A stretch of DNA of 64,000 nucleotides, taken from NCBI GenBank assembly GCA_022843165.1, contig JALHOD010000003.1:227301-291300 (forward strand). Reading direction: 5' to 3'. Positions 35,101 through 42,996 of this stretch are shown one piece after another; position 1 is the stretch's first letter; every line of letters starts with the position of its first letter. The stretch comes from Pseudorhodoplanes sp. (GTDB lineage: Bacteria > Pseudomonadota > Alphaproteobacteria > Rhizobiales > Xanthobacteraceae). The notes under the pieces were generated by a model. The model made no database searches. It worked only from the letters and a program-made list of their open reading frames with translations, and was not told the DNA's origin. The position numbers were made by a program, and so were the translations under genes.

Positions 35101-35549
35101 CCGAGAATCCCGGCATCCTCGAGCGTCCTCCGCAGGGATGGCACGACACCGGCGACATCGTCACCATCGACGAGCAGGGCTATATCGCGATCAAGGGCCG
35201 CGCCAAGCGTTTCGCCAAGGTCGGCGGGGAGATGATCTCGCTGGCGGCGGTGGAGATGCTGGCGGCGGAATTGTGGGTCGATGTGGTCTCGGCCGTGGTC
35301 GCCGTCCCCGACGCGCGCAAGGGCGAGCGGCTGCTGCTTTACACCCAGAAGAAGGACGCCGCGCGGTCTGAGATCATCGCCTTCGCGCGGGCGCGGCATG
35401 CCTCCGAGCTGATGATTCCGGCGGAAGTGATCTATATGGAGAAACTTCCCATGCTGGGATCCGGCAAGGTCGACATGCTCAGTCTGCAGAAGATGGCGAA
35501 GGAACGGGCCGAGCAAGCGGCCGCGCGCGCGTCGGCCGTGACGGCCTGA
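32109..35549 (+). CDS. aas: LplT-PlsC-Aas fusion: acyl-[ACP]-phospholipid O-acyltransferase
   Basis: A protein of 1146 residues joining three modules. Residues 1-420 form an MFS lysophospholipid flippase of the LplT type (WTQFFSAFNDNYLKNALVF). Residues about 440-630 form a PlsC-type acyltransferase with the HX4D motif in NHVSFLDAG (His464) and FPEGRIT. Residues about 640-1140 form an acyl-ACP synthetase with AMP-binding loop LFTSGSEGTPKGVVLSH near 800. In E. coli LplT and Aas are separate partners that take in lysophospholipids and reacylate them; here both steps are in one chain. Divergent from arsR, with its own promoter expected in the 130-base gap. The 1170-residue antisense ORF is a composition artefact. 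Confidence 0.92.
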   Translation: MSHSHKPLMLSSRFAPLFWTQFFSAFNDNYLKNALVFLILFHVAKDSPQSAETLITLAGATFIAPYFFLSALGGEIADRFDKAVVAQRLKLIEIAVAGVAVAGFVFHSIAILFVALFGFGVIGALFGPIKYGILPDHLERRELPAGNALVEGATFIAILLGTIAGGLVARGGGDPATFSGLVMVFALLCWVSSLLIPRTGEAAPNLQINRNIVISTWSLIQHLRSDSRLWWGALVTSWFWLVGIVVLSLLPPLVKSLVGGNEEVVTAYLAIFSIAVAVGSGLAAWLASGRIILLPTLFGAVLLGLSALVVGFSVYGVAPAQTLAGPSEVFASVRGINVAIGLMGLAIGGGLFIVPAFAAVQAWSGADRRARVIAAVNVLNALFMTAATLIVAALQGNGATTPTLFIGLGICNLVVAVLIGFTMPTRPFNDALSILYRCLFRVQVKGLDNLTKIKSPNVIIALNHVSFLDAGIALSLLGRDPVFAVDTAMAQKWWVKPFMRMTRALPIDPLKPMATRTLIHAVQSGETLIIFPEGRITVTGSLMKVYDGAGLIADKSDATIVPVHIDGLEQTPFTRLNKSQVRRRWFPKVTVTVLEPVKLNVNPDLRGRRRRQAAGAALYDIMSDMIYRTVSTDRTVVQALIQAAQANGMGRVATEDPVTGELTYKKLLRATAVLGRKLMPLADIGKPVGVMLPNANGAVATLFALMSAGRVPAMINFTAGAANILAGCRAAGVSTIVTSRTFIERGKLEPLIDKLHGTIRFVYLEDVRATVNIIDKLRVLFGANKPLVPRRPDDWAVVLFTSGSEGTPKGVVLSHRNILTNAAQAKARIDFGRTDKVFNILPVFHSFGLTVGVILPLVSGVRIYLYPSPLHYRTVPELIYGINATIMFGTDTFLNGYARAANPYDFRSIRYILSGAEPVKESTRRTYLEKFGLRILEGYGVTETAPALALNTPMFNKFGTVGRLLPGMEARLDKVEGVDEGGRLFVKGPNVMLGYLRAENPGILERPPQGWHDTGDIVTIDEQGYIAIKGRAKRFAKVGGEMISLAAVEMLAAELWVDVVSAVVAVPDARKGERLLLYTQKKDAARSEIIAFARARHASELMIPAEVIYMEKLPMLGSGKVDMLSLQKMAKERAEQAAARASAVTA

Positions 35550-35559
35550 AGGAGGAAGC

Positions 35560-36015
35560 ATGTCGGTTTCGGGAGACAACCAGCACAGACTTGAGGTGAT
35601 CCATCCGTCGCCGGAGGAAGCCTACAAGATGCCCTATGCGCCGGCGATCCAGATCGTGGGCGCCTGCGACCTGATGTTCGTGTCGGGCTGCACGCCTTCG
35701 GATCTCTATCATCATCATCCGCATCGCGATGAAGAGCATATCCACCCGCATTCCATCGAGGAACAGACCACCAAGGCGATGGATTGCATCAAGCTGATCC
35801 TCGACGAGGTCGGCGCCAGCTTCCAGGATATCGTCAAGATCACCAAGTACCTGACCGACATGCGCGACGCCGACGGCATGAACAGGGCGATGAAACCCTA
35901 TATGGGCGACTGGCGTCCGGCCAGCACCATGGTTTGCATCAACCAGCTCAGCTCTCCCGGCGCGCGCGTGGAGCTGGACGTCATCGTGGCCGTTCCGAAG
36001 AAGGCGTCGAGGTAG
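35560..36015 (+). CDS. RidA/YjgF family protein
   Basis: A protein of 151 residues. The RidA core is present, including FVSGCTPSD, the NxxxILxxxGxxFxDIVK-like stretch KLILDEVGASFQDIVKITKYLTDM and the active-site Arg in GARVELDVIVAVP. RidA proteins hydrolyse reactive enamines and imines from PLP enzymes. A His-rich insert (YHHHPHRDEEHIHPH) at about residues 48-62 is not typical and could bind metal. It starts 10 bases after the aas stop with GGAGGAAGC before the ATG, so it is probably co-transcribed with aas. Confidence 0.87.
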   Translation: MSVSGDNQHRLEVIHPSPEEAYKMPYAPAIQIVGACDLMFVSGCTPSDLYHHHPHRDEEHIHPHSIEEQTTKAMDCIKLILDEVGASFQDIVKITKYLTDMRDADGMNRAMKPYMGDWRPASTMVCINQLSSPGARVELDVIVAVPKKASR

Positions 36016-36062
36016 CGGTCTTCCTCTGCTAGCATCGCTCTCTTTCGGCAGGGAGTGATGCC

Positions 36063-36947
36063 ATGAGTCTCCGGATCGCCATTGTTGCTCCCGGTGAAAT
36101 GGGCAGCGGGGTAGGGCAGAAGCTGGTTCAGCAGGGACTGACCGTGCTGACGTCTCTGAAGGGTCGCAGCGCCGCCAGCGCCGCGCGCGCGGTGCGGGCC
36201 GGTCTCACCGACGCTCCGGACGACGATGCCTTGGCCGGGTGCGACATGGTTCTGTCAATCGTGCCGCCCAAGGATGCGCTCGGTCTTGCCGAGCGTCTGC
36301 GGCCCGCATTCGCGCGCGCGGTCCGCAAGCCGGTTTATGTCGATTGCAACGCCATCGCCCCCGAAACGGTGCGCCGCATCGCTGCGGTGATTGCCGGCAC
36401 CGGCGCGCGCTTTGTCGACGCCGGCATTATCGGTCCGCCGCCGTCCGCCACCCAGCGCGCGGCCACCACATTCTACGCGTCGGGTGAAGCCGCGCCGGAA
36501 TTCGCGGCCTTGTCCGCCCATGGACTGGACATTCGCGTTCTCGACGGTCCGCTCGGCGCGGCTTCGGCGCTGAAGATGTCCTATGCCGGACTGACCAAGG
36601 GCTTCACGGCGCTCGGCGCCGCCATGATTCTGGGCGCATCGCAAGCGGGCGTGTCGGACGCGCTGGCGCGCGAATTGTCGGAAAGCCAGCCACACTTCCT
36701 GTCGTTCCTGCAGCGGTCCGTGCCGGGCATGTTTCCGAAGGCCTATCGCTGGATCGCCGAGATGGAGGAGATCGCGGTCTTCGCGGACAATGTCGCGGGC
36801 GGACCGGACATGTATCAGGGTGCAGCCGATCTCTATCGCCGGATCGCGTCCGCCGTCGCGGAGGTGTCCGACGCGCAACGCGACCTCACATTGCTGCTTG
36901 ATTTTTGCGGTTCGGCTGCGTCCGCGCCGATGCGCCAGCGCAGCTGA
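36063..36947 (+). CDS. NAD(P)-dependent beta-hydroxyacid dehydrogenase-like protein (DUF1932)
   Basis: A protein of 294 residues. The N-terminal Rossmann part begins IAIVAPGEMGSGVGQKL, where Ala-Pro replace the usual GLGxMG start; VDCNAIAPETVRRI and FVDAGIIGPPP follow as in 6-phosphogluconate/3-hydroxyisobutyrate dehydrogenase relatives. The C-terminal helical domain (about 175-290) matches DUF1932, including LKMSYAGLTKGFTALGAAM with the catalytic Lys position. Substrate unknown. It follows the RidA gene by 47 bases and may close that operon. Confidence 0.82.
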   Translation: MSLRIAIVAPGEMGSGVGQKLVQQGLTVLTSLKGRSAASAARAVRAGLTDAPDDDALAGCDMVLSIVPPKDALGLAERLRPAFARAVRKPVYVDCNAIAPETVRRIAAVIAGTGARFVDAGIIGPPPSATQRAATTFYASGEAAPEFAALSAHGLDIRVLDGPLGAASALKMSYAGLTKGFTALGAAMILGASQAGVSDALARELSESQPHFLSFLQRSVPGMFPKAYRWIAEMEEIAVFADNVAGGPDMYQGAADLYRRIASAVAEVSDAQRDLTLLLDFCGSAASAPMRQRS

Positions 36948-37247
36948 AACCGTGCTTTATTTTGAATGAACCGAAACCGGAAAGATTTCGGTAATCGCTG
37001 TGGCGCGCGCGACGGCTCCGGCGTCAGAAACATCCGGTTTTAAAGGCTGATCTCGCCGCCTTCGAAAACGCGCAAGGTTAAGCTTGCGTTGCGCTCGGCA
37101 CGACAATTTTTCATAAACGACGTCGATTCAGGCTCTTTTCAGTATAGGCGCAGAAGCGGATTTTGCTTCACCAATTCAATACGACCCGGCTCCGATAGTG
37201 CGGCGGAGAAATACGCTGCATCGGGTTTTTGAATCGGGACGGGCGTC
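36948..37247. other. 300-base upstream region of the Tad pilus locus
   Basis: No gene is seen. Two inverted repeats stand out: ACCGAAA/TTTCGGT with a nine-base loop at 36970-36992, possibly ending transcription of the upstream dehydrogenase although no T-run follows, and CGCAAG-GTTAAG-CTTGCG at 37071-37088. The stretch is richer in A and T than its surroundings and should hold the promoter of the pilus genes. Confidence 0.5.
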
Positions 37248-38117
37248 GTGCGTAAGTCAACAGTTGTGATGATTGCGTTTGCCGTGGTCTTCGGCCTGCT
37301 CGCGGTCTTCATTGCGCAGACGTGGCTGAACAATGCAGCCGCGAACCGCATGAAGAGCCTCGAAGCCGGCAAGAAGGTGCTGACCACCAACACGATCGTG
37401 GTTGCCGCCGAGCGCCTGCAGTTCGGCACCGAACTTGCGCCCAATCATCTGCGCGAAATCGCGTGGCCCGCCGATTCGATTCCGGCCGGCGCCTTCGCGA
37501 AGATTTCCGACATGCTTTCGGCCGGCAAGCGCGTGGTGCTGTCGCCGGTCGAGCCGAACGAGCCGGTCCTGGCCTTGAAGATCACCGGTTCCGGCCAGCG
37601 CGCGACATTGTCGGCGCTGGTGGGCGAAGGCATGAGAGCCGTCACCGTGCGCGTGAACGATGTCGAAGGCGTCGGCGGCTTCGTGCTGCCCGGCGATCGC
37701 GTCGACGTCGTGCTGACGCGCCAGGTCGACAAGGGCAACGCCACAACCGAGGTGGTTCTGCAGAATACGCGCGTGCTCGCGGTGGATCAAAGCGCCGACG
37801 AGCGCAGTTCGAAGGCCACGGTCGCCAAGGCCGTGACCCTCGAGGTCGATACGGTCGGCGCGCAGAAGGTTTGGCTGGCGGCTTCGGTCGGCAGCCTGTC
37901 GCTGCTGCTGCGAAAGGCGGGCGAGAACACCGCCGAGCGGACGCGACGTGTGACGCTGGACGATCTCAGCAAGCCCGACCGGGTTGTGCGCGGTCGCGAT
38001 ACCGGCGTCACGAATGTGGTGGTTCAAAGGGGCTCAAACAAACAGGAATACCAGGTGCCCGTCGAGGGCACCGATGGCCGGCGAGCTGTCGGGGATGACG
38101 GTTCGAAACGCCAATGA
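37248..38117 (+). CDS. cpaB: Flp pilus assembly protein CpaB/RcpC
   Basis: A protein of 289 residues with one N-terminal membrane helix (VVMIAFAVVFGLLAVFIAQTWL), an SAF domain at about residues 48-115 (VVVAAERLQFGTELAPNHLREIAWP) and the RcpC periplasmic domain (MRAVTVRVNDVEGVGGFVLPGDRVDVVL). CpaB joins the secretin and the inner-membrane machinery of Tad pili. The start is a GTG; the sequence MRKSTVVM has the expected basic residues before the helix. It is the first gene of the cluster; the next gene starts 25 bases after its stop or overlaps it slightly. Confidence 0.9.
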   Translation: MRKSTVVMIAFAVVFGLLAVFIAQTWLNNAAANRMKSLEAGKKVLTTNTIVVAAERLQFGTELAPNHLREIAWPADSIPAGAFAKISDMLSAGKRVVLSPVEPNEPVLALKITGSGQRATLSALVGEGMRAVTVRVNDVEGVGGFVLPGDRVDVVLTRQVDKGNATTEVVLQNTRVLAVDQSADERSSKATVAKAVTLEVDTVGAQKVWLAASVGSLSLLLRKAGENTAERTRRVTLDDLSKPDRVVRGRDTGVTNVVVQRGSNKQEYQVPVEGTDGRRAVGDDGSKRQ

Positions 38118-38142
38118 CTTGGGGACTATCAAGAAGGACGGG

Positions 38143-39801
38143 GTGTGTGTCGTGAACAACAAGAACGTCATTGATGGGCTGCAGAAGCGGCCTTCGGACA
38201 GGGCCACAGGCAACGGCCGCTCGCGCGCGTTTCGCGCCGCGGCCGTCGGCATGGCGGTGCTGATGATGGAGCCGGTTCTGCCGCTGGGTCTCGGCGTCGC
38301 GCTGGCGCAGCGCCTGGTACAGATCAACGCCGTCAAGAAGACGTCGCTGATCAGCGTGGCCATCGGAAAGACCGAGGATGTCCGGACCGATGCGAGTTTC
38401 GTCGATCTTGTGGTCGGCGACCCCGAAGTCGCCGATGTCGCCCCGCTCACCGACCGTTCGCTGTCGATCCTGGGCCGCAAGAGCGGGACCACGCGGGTCT
38501 CGGCCTATGCCGAGGGCAAGAAGCTGATCGGCGTCTTCGACGTCGAGGTGACGCACGACACCTCCATGATCTCCTCGGTGCTGGCGCGACGCTTCCCCTA
38601 CGAGAAAATCAAGGTGGCCTCGATCAACGGCCGCATCATGCTGTCGGGTAATATCACCGACGCGGTGACCGTCGACAAGGCGATGACGCTGGCCCGGCAG
38701 TTCGGACCTGATGTCATCAATTCCATGGCGGTGATGTCGCCGCAGCAGGTGATGCTCGAGGTGCGCTTCATCGAAGTGAACCGCAAGGCCGGCCGCGAAT
38801 TCGGCGTGCAATGGAACAGCTTCTCCAACAACGGAAAATTCCTCGGCAATATCGGCAACCGCGTTGACGCCAACCAGTTGCCGGTCACCAACGGCTCCAC
38901 CTTCATGCAGCCGAATGCGACGTTGCCAACGGCCGCAGGCAAGAATGTCCCGGCCAGCGGCCTGCCGATCTCGCCGATCGTCGCCGCCGGCGTGCTGTCC
39001 GGCACTGCGCCCTTCGGCTTCATGATCGGCAAGCTGATCGCCAACGGCCTGTCGGCCGATATCCTGATCAACGCGCTGGAGCAGAAGGGCATGGCGCGCG
39101 CGCTGGCCGAGCCCAATCTGGTCGCCCTGTCGGGCGATACCGCAAGCTTCCTGGCGGGCGGCGAATTCCCGGTGCCGGTGCCCGGCTCGCTCGGCACCGT
39201 GTCGATCGAATACAAGCGCTACGGCGTCGGTCTCGCTTTCACCCCGACGGTGCTGTCCGACGGTCTGGTTAACATGAAGATCGAACCGGAAGTCAGCCAG
39301 CTCGACACCAGCAATCCGGTGCAGGTTGCCGGCATCTCGGTTCCGCCGCTGATCGTGCGCCGCGCCTCCACGACCGTGGAATTGCGCGACGGCCAGAGCT
39401 TCGTCATCGGCGGCCTGCTGCAGAGCCAGGGCCAGACGGCGGCGCAACAATTGCCGTGGCTGGGAGATATTCCGGTTCTCGGCGCGCTGTTCTCCAGCCG
39501 CTCCTACCAGAAGAACGAAACCGATCTCGCCATCATTGTGACGCCGCGTCTGGTGCGCCCGGCGCGTCCTGGCGACACCATCAAGACGCCGCTCGACAGC
39601 TCGCTGCCGCCGAACGATGCCGACTTCTTCCTGATGGGCAAAACCGAAATCCCGCGCGCCGTCGCCAAGCTCGAAGCCGGCACCGAACGCGCCATGACCG
39701 GGCACATGCTCGATCTGCCGGGTGCCGTCGCCATCCCGGTCTCGGCGAACGTCCCGGTCTCGACGAAGAAGGAGGTGGGCCATGTCATGGTCAAATACTA
39801 G
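38143..39801 (+). CDS. cpaC: Flp pilus secretin CpaC/RcpA
   Basis: An outer-membrane secretin of about 552 residues. After a leader with a hydrophobic stretch (AAAVGMAVLMMEPVLPLGLGVALAQ) come a pilus-secretin N-terminal domain (about 75-150, KTSLISVAIGKTEDVRTD...GDPEVADVAPL), a BON-like domain (KIKVASINGRIMLSGNI) and the secretin core (VMLEVRFIEVNRKAGREFGVQW to TDLAIIVTPRLVRP). It forms the gated ring through which the pilus passes. The GTG at 38143 has AAGGA at correct spacing and is preferred; an ATG at 38095, overlapping cpaB, or a GTG at 38152 are alternatives. Confidence 0.9.
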   Translation: MCVVNNKNVIDGLQKRPSDRATGNGRSRAFRAAAVGMAVLMMEPVLPLGLGVALAQRLVQINAVKKTSLISVAIGKTEDVRTDASFVDLVVGDPEVADVAPLTDRSLSILGRKSGTTRVSAYAEGKKLIGVFDVEVTHDTSMISSVLARRFPYEKIKVASINGRIMLSGNITDAVTVDKAMTLARQFGPDVINSMAVMSPQQVMLEVRFIEVNRKAGREFGVQWNSFSNNGKFLGNIGNRVDANQLPVTNGSTFMQPNATLPTAAGKNVPASGLPISPIVAAGVLSGTAPFGFMIGKLIANGLSADILINALEQKGMARALAEPNLVALSGDTASFLAGGEFPVPVPGSLGTVSIEYKRYGVGLAFTPTVLSDGLVNMKIEPEVSQLDTSNPVQVAGISVPPLIVRRASTTVELRDGQSFVIGGLLQSQGQTAAQQLPWLGDIPVLGALFSSRSYQKNETDLAIIVTPRLVRPARPGDTIKTPLDSSLPPNDADFFLMGKTEIPRAVAKLEAGTERAMTGHMLDLPGAVAIPVSANVPVSTKKEVGHVMVKY

Positions 39802-40249
39802 GATTCGCCTCTTCACCGGCGTCCTGCTGCTCGGACCTGCTCTTGCCGGCTGCTCCGACATCTATTTCGATCGCCGCGAAACCATTGTCCCGAATGCAGG
39901 CGAGGCCATGGCCGCCAACCGGGTCACGCAGATGGTCGATCCCTGGCCGCGGTCCAGCGCCAACCGCAACATCGCCTTCAACGGCCAGGTCATGCAGGGC
40001 GCTGTTGAGCGTTATCGCGAAGGGCGTGTGATTCCGCCCGTCAACGCCACGACCAGTTCCACCGCCTATGCGCGCGCGCAGGCTTCGGTCGCCAACGCGG
40101 CACAGTCCGTGCGGAGCTCCACGTCGGCGTCGTCGCCTCCACCTTCGGGCTGGGCGGGGTCCCCGCAGTCCCAGCCGCAGACGTCGTCGCAGCAATCCCA
40201 GGCCTCCTCGCAGCAATCCCAGGCGTTGCAGCCGGGTGAGACCAGGTAA
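39782..40249 (+). CDS. cpaD: CpaD-like pilus assembly lipoprotein, short form
   Basis: A protein of 155 residues with a lipoprotein signal ending in the lipobox LAGC at about residue 20. The segment YFDRRETIVPNAGEAMAANRVTQMVDPWP followed by NIAFNGQVMQGAVERYREG matches the CpaD-like proteins of Rhizobiales Tad loci, which are much shorter than Caulobacter CpaD. The C-terminal third is Ser/Gln-rich, with a 17-base direct repeat (tcgcagcaatcccaggc, period 21) encoding a repeated SQQSQA. The ATG overlaps the cpaC 3' end by 20 bases, implying coupled translation. Confidence 0.78.
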   Translation: MSWSNTRIRLFTGVLLLGPALAGCSDIYFDRRETIVPNAGEAMAANRVTQMVDPWPRSSANRNIAFNGQVMQGAVERYREGRVIPPVNATTSSTAYARAQASVANAAQSVRSSTSASSPPPSGWAGSPQSQPQTSSQQSQASSQQSQALQPGETR

Positions 40250-40263
40250 GGGACCGAATACGA

Positions 40264-41481
40264 ATGCATCTCGGCCGAGCTCAGACCGCGGATAACAAGA
40301 CGCATGTGGTCGTCGTGACCGCTGACGCCGGATTCGAGCAATCGATCCGCTCGACATTCAGCGCCAGTCAGCAGATCGACATGCATGTGTTGTCGGCGGA
40401 CCTGGCCGCGGTCGAGGACAAGGTCGATCCGGAAGGCGCCACCGTCATCCTGATCGACCTGAACACCGGCCGGGCCGAGGAAATGCAGGCGCTCGAGCGG
40501 CTGATGCTCCGCATCGGCAACTGGCCGCCCGTGATCGTGGTCGCGCAGAGCTTCGATGCCCAGGCTGCCCGGACATTGCTGCAGATGCGGGTTGCGGATT
40601 TCCTGGTGAAGCCGGTGCCCCCGATTGAGCTGGTCCGCACCTGCGCGCGCGTGGTCAAGCCGGTTGCGACGGATCAAGCCGAGGCGGAAATCTATACCTT
40701 CCTGCCCGCCGTGGGCGGCGCCGGTGTCACGACATTGGCGATCCAGACCGCTTTGCTGTTGCTCAATAGCGGCCAGAAACGGCGCGCCTCCACCTGCCTG
40801 GTCGATCTGAATTTCCAGCATGGCGCCTGCGCCGATTATCTTGATCTCGAGCCGCGGCTCGATCTGTCGGAAATCGAGCCGCGTCCGGAGCGCCTCGACC
40901 GCCAGCTGCTTGAAGTCATGACGACCGTCCATGCCTCCGGCCTTGCGGTCGTGGCGGCGCCGAACCGGCCGGCGGAAATGCGCTCGTTCGATCCCGACGT
41001 GGTCACGCGTCTGCTCGATCTGGTGTCGTCGAATTTCGACAATGTCGTGATCGACATGCCGCGCACCTGGTTTTCCTGGACCGACAGCGTGCTGCTCGGC
41101 TCGAACCGGCTGTTCATCGTCAGCGAAATGACGGTGCCGAGCCTCAAGCACACCAAGCAGCTCGTTGCCGCCATCCGCGAACGCATGCCGGAGGGACCGC
41201 AGCCGCAGGTCATCGTCAATCGCTTCGAGGAGCGGCTGTTCGTACCCGGCGTGAAGAAGGCCGACATCGAACAGGCGCTGGGCAAGGATTTCACCGCCGC
41301 TATCCCGAATTTCTACCGGCTGGTGCGCGAGGCGATCGATCGCGGCGTTCCGCTGGAAGAGATCAAGCCCGGCAACAAGATTACGCGCGAGCTCAAGAAG
41401 CTGATCATGCCGCAACCGGCCAAGGCCGCCGCCAAGGCTGCGGCGGAATCCAAGCCGCTCAATTTTTCGCTCGCGCGCTGA
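40264..41481 (+). CDS. cpaE: Pilus assembly protein CpaE/TadZ
   Basis: A protein of 405 residues. Residues about 13-125 form a receiver-like domain (HVVVVTADAGFEQSI ... ILIDLNT ... FLVKPVPP) and residues 140-380 a MinD/ParA-like ATPase fold. The Walker A region reads FLPAVGGAGVTTLAI, so neither the signature Lys nor the GKT Lys of MinD proteins is present; CpaE/TadZ proteins are known to be divergent ATPases that set the polar location of the Tad machinery. VVIDMPRTWFSWTD is the Walker B region. It follows cpaD by 14 bases. Confidence 0.9.
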   Translation: MHLGRAQTADNKTHVVVVTADAGFEQSIRSTFSASQQIDMHVLSADLAAVEDKVDPEGATVILIDLNTGRAEEMQALERLMLRIGNWPPVIVVAQSFDAQAARTLLQMRVADFLVKPVPPIELVRTCARVVKPVATDQAEAEIYTFLPAVGGAGVTTLAIQTALLLLNSGQKRRASTCLVDLNFQHGACADYLDLEPRLDLSEIEPRPERLDRQLLEVMTTVHASGLAVVAAPNRPAEMRSFDPDVVTRLLDLVSSNFDNVVIDMPRTWFSWTDSVLLGSNRLFIVSEMTVPSLKHTKQLVAAIRERMPEGPQPQVIVNRFEERLFVPGVKKADIEQALGKDFTAAIPNFYRLVREAIDRGVPLEEIKPGNKITRELKKLIMPQPAKAAAKAAAESKPLNFSLAR

Positions 41482-41512
41482 ATCGGAAGAGATATCGGGT
41501 GAGCTGGAGACG

Positions 41513-42991
41513 ATGAGCAGATTCCAATCCATGACGGGGCGATTCACCGCGCGGCGCAGCGAAGCGCCCGATTCGGCGCCGGCTCTTGCCGAGGATGGCG
41601 TTGCCGCGGCGGGGGAGACCTCATGGCAGGCTCTGCCGGAACTGGAATCGCAGATACAGCCCGCTTTGCAGCCGGAGCCGGGTCCGGATGTACCGTCCGC
41701 GCCATCCAATCCCCTGCTCACCGACAAGCTGCTCGACGCCAAGGTGCGTCTGCACCGGCGGCTGATCGAGGAAATCAATCTGCAGGCGCTGGAGAAGCTG
41801 CCGGAAGCGGAAATGCACGCGCATGTGCAGAAGCTGGTCAGCCAGTATGTCGTGAGCGAGCGGCTTGCGCTCAATACCCAGGAGCTGAATGATTTCGTCT
41901 CCGAGATTCTCGACGAGATGACGGGGCTTGGGCCGATCGAGCCCCTGCTGAAAGACCCGACCATCAGCGATATCCTGATCAACGGCCATGAATGCACCTA
42001 TGTCGAGCGCGGCGGCATGCTGGAGCCGACCCAGGTGCGCTTCAAGGACGAGCAGCATCTGATCCGCATCGTCAACAAGATCGTCTCGGCGGTCGGACGC
42101 CGCGTGGATGAATCGCATCCCATGTGCGACGCGCGCCTGCTCGACGGCAGCCGCGTCAACGTCGCGGTGCGGCCGATCGCGGTCGACGGGCCGCTGGTCT
42201 CGATCCGCAAATTTTCCAAGAAGCCGTTCAACCTGAACAAGCTGGTCGATATCGGCGCGCTGCGGCCGCAGATGGCGGAACTGCTCGGCGCCGCCGTGAA
42301 GGCGCGCGTGACGCTGATCATTTCCGGCGGCACCGGCTCCGGCAAGACCACGATGCTGAACGCCCTGTCGGCCTTCATCTCGGAAAAGGAGCGCCTGCTC
42401 ACCATCGAGGACGCCGCCGAGCTGCAATTGCAGCAGCCGCATGTCGGACGCATGGAAACGCGGCCCCCCAATACCGAGGGCAAGGGCGAGATCCGCCAGC
42501 GCGAACTGGTCAAGAACGCGCTGCGTATGCGTCCCGACCGCGTCATTCTCGGCGAGTGCCGCGGCGAGGAAGCGTTCGACATGCTGCAGGCCATGAATAC
42601 CGGCCACGAAGGCTCGATGGCGACCATTCACGCCAACACGCCGCGCGACGCCATTTCGCGTCTGGAGCAGATGATCGGCATGGCCGGTCTGCCGATGACG
42701 ATCGCGTCGACGCGCGGCCAGATCGCCTCCGCGATTCGCGTCATCGTGCAGCTTCAGCGCCTGTCCGACGGCAAGCGCCGCGTCACCAGCATCGCCGAAA
42801 TCACCGGCATGGAAGGCGACATCCTGCAGATGCAGGAAATCTACAAGTTTGTCCGGACCGGGACGGCGGAAGACGGAGCCGTGCAGGGGCACTTCCAGGC
42901 GACCGGTGTGCGGCCGCGTTTTCTGACCGACCTCTTGGCCAAGGGCATCAAGATTCCCGGCAGCTATTTCGATCCCAGCCAACCGCTGTGA
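41513..42991 (+). CDS. cpaF: Tad pilus motor ATPase CpaF/TadA
   Basis: A hexameric secretion ATPase of 492 residues. The N-terminal part has a disordered stretch (to about 65) and the helical CpaF domain (DAKVRLHRRLIEEINLQALEKL). Walker A ISGGTGSGKTT lies at about residue 270-280, the Asp box is ERLLTIEDAAELQL, Walker B is MRPDRVILGECRGEEAFDM and the His box GHEGSMATIHANT. It powers assembly, and probably retraction, of Flp pili. It follows cpaE by 31 bases. Confidence 0.95.
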   Translation: MSRFQSMTGRFTARRSEAPDSAPALAEDGVAAAGETSWQALPELESQIQPALQPEPGPDVPSAPSNPLLTDKLLDAKVRLHRRLIEEINLQALEKLPEAEMHAHVQKLVSQYVVSERLALNTQELNDFVSEILDEMTGLGPIEPLLKDPTISDILINGHECTYVERGGMLEPTQVRFKDEQHLIRIVNKIVSAVGRRVDESHPMCDARLLDGSRVNVAVRPIAVDGPLVSIRKFSKKPFNLNKLVDIGALRPQMAELLGAAVKARVTLIISGGTGSGKTTMLNALSAFISEKERLLTIEDAAELQLQQPHVGRMETRPPNTEGKGEIRQRELVKNALRMRPDRVILGECRGEEAFDMLQAMNTGHEGSMATIHANTPRDAISRLEQMIGMAGLPMTIASTRGQIASAIRVIVQLQRLSDGKRRVTSIAEITGMEGDILQMQEIYKFVRTGTAEDGAVQGHFQATGVRPRFLTDLLAKGIKIPGSYFDPSQPL

Positions 42992-42996
42992 CCGCC

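Noticed and set aside
32067-35579. A 1170-residue antisense ORF opposite the aas fusion
   Set aside because: It mirrors the codon phase of a long GC-rich gene. Its translation is dominated by Arg, His, Asp and Gln without domain motifs, while the plus strand shows three complete enzyme modules.
36970-36992. A hairpin after the DUF1932 gene taken as an intrinsic terminator
   Set aside because: The stem is only seven base pairs, AT-containing, with a nine-base loop and no T-run, so termination is not well supported.
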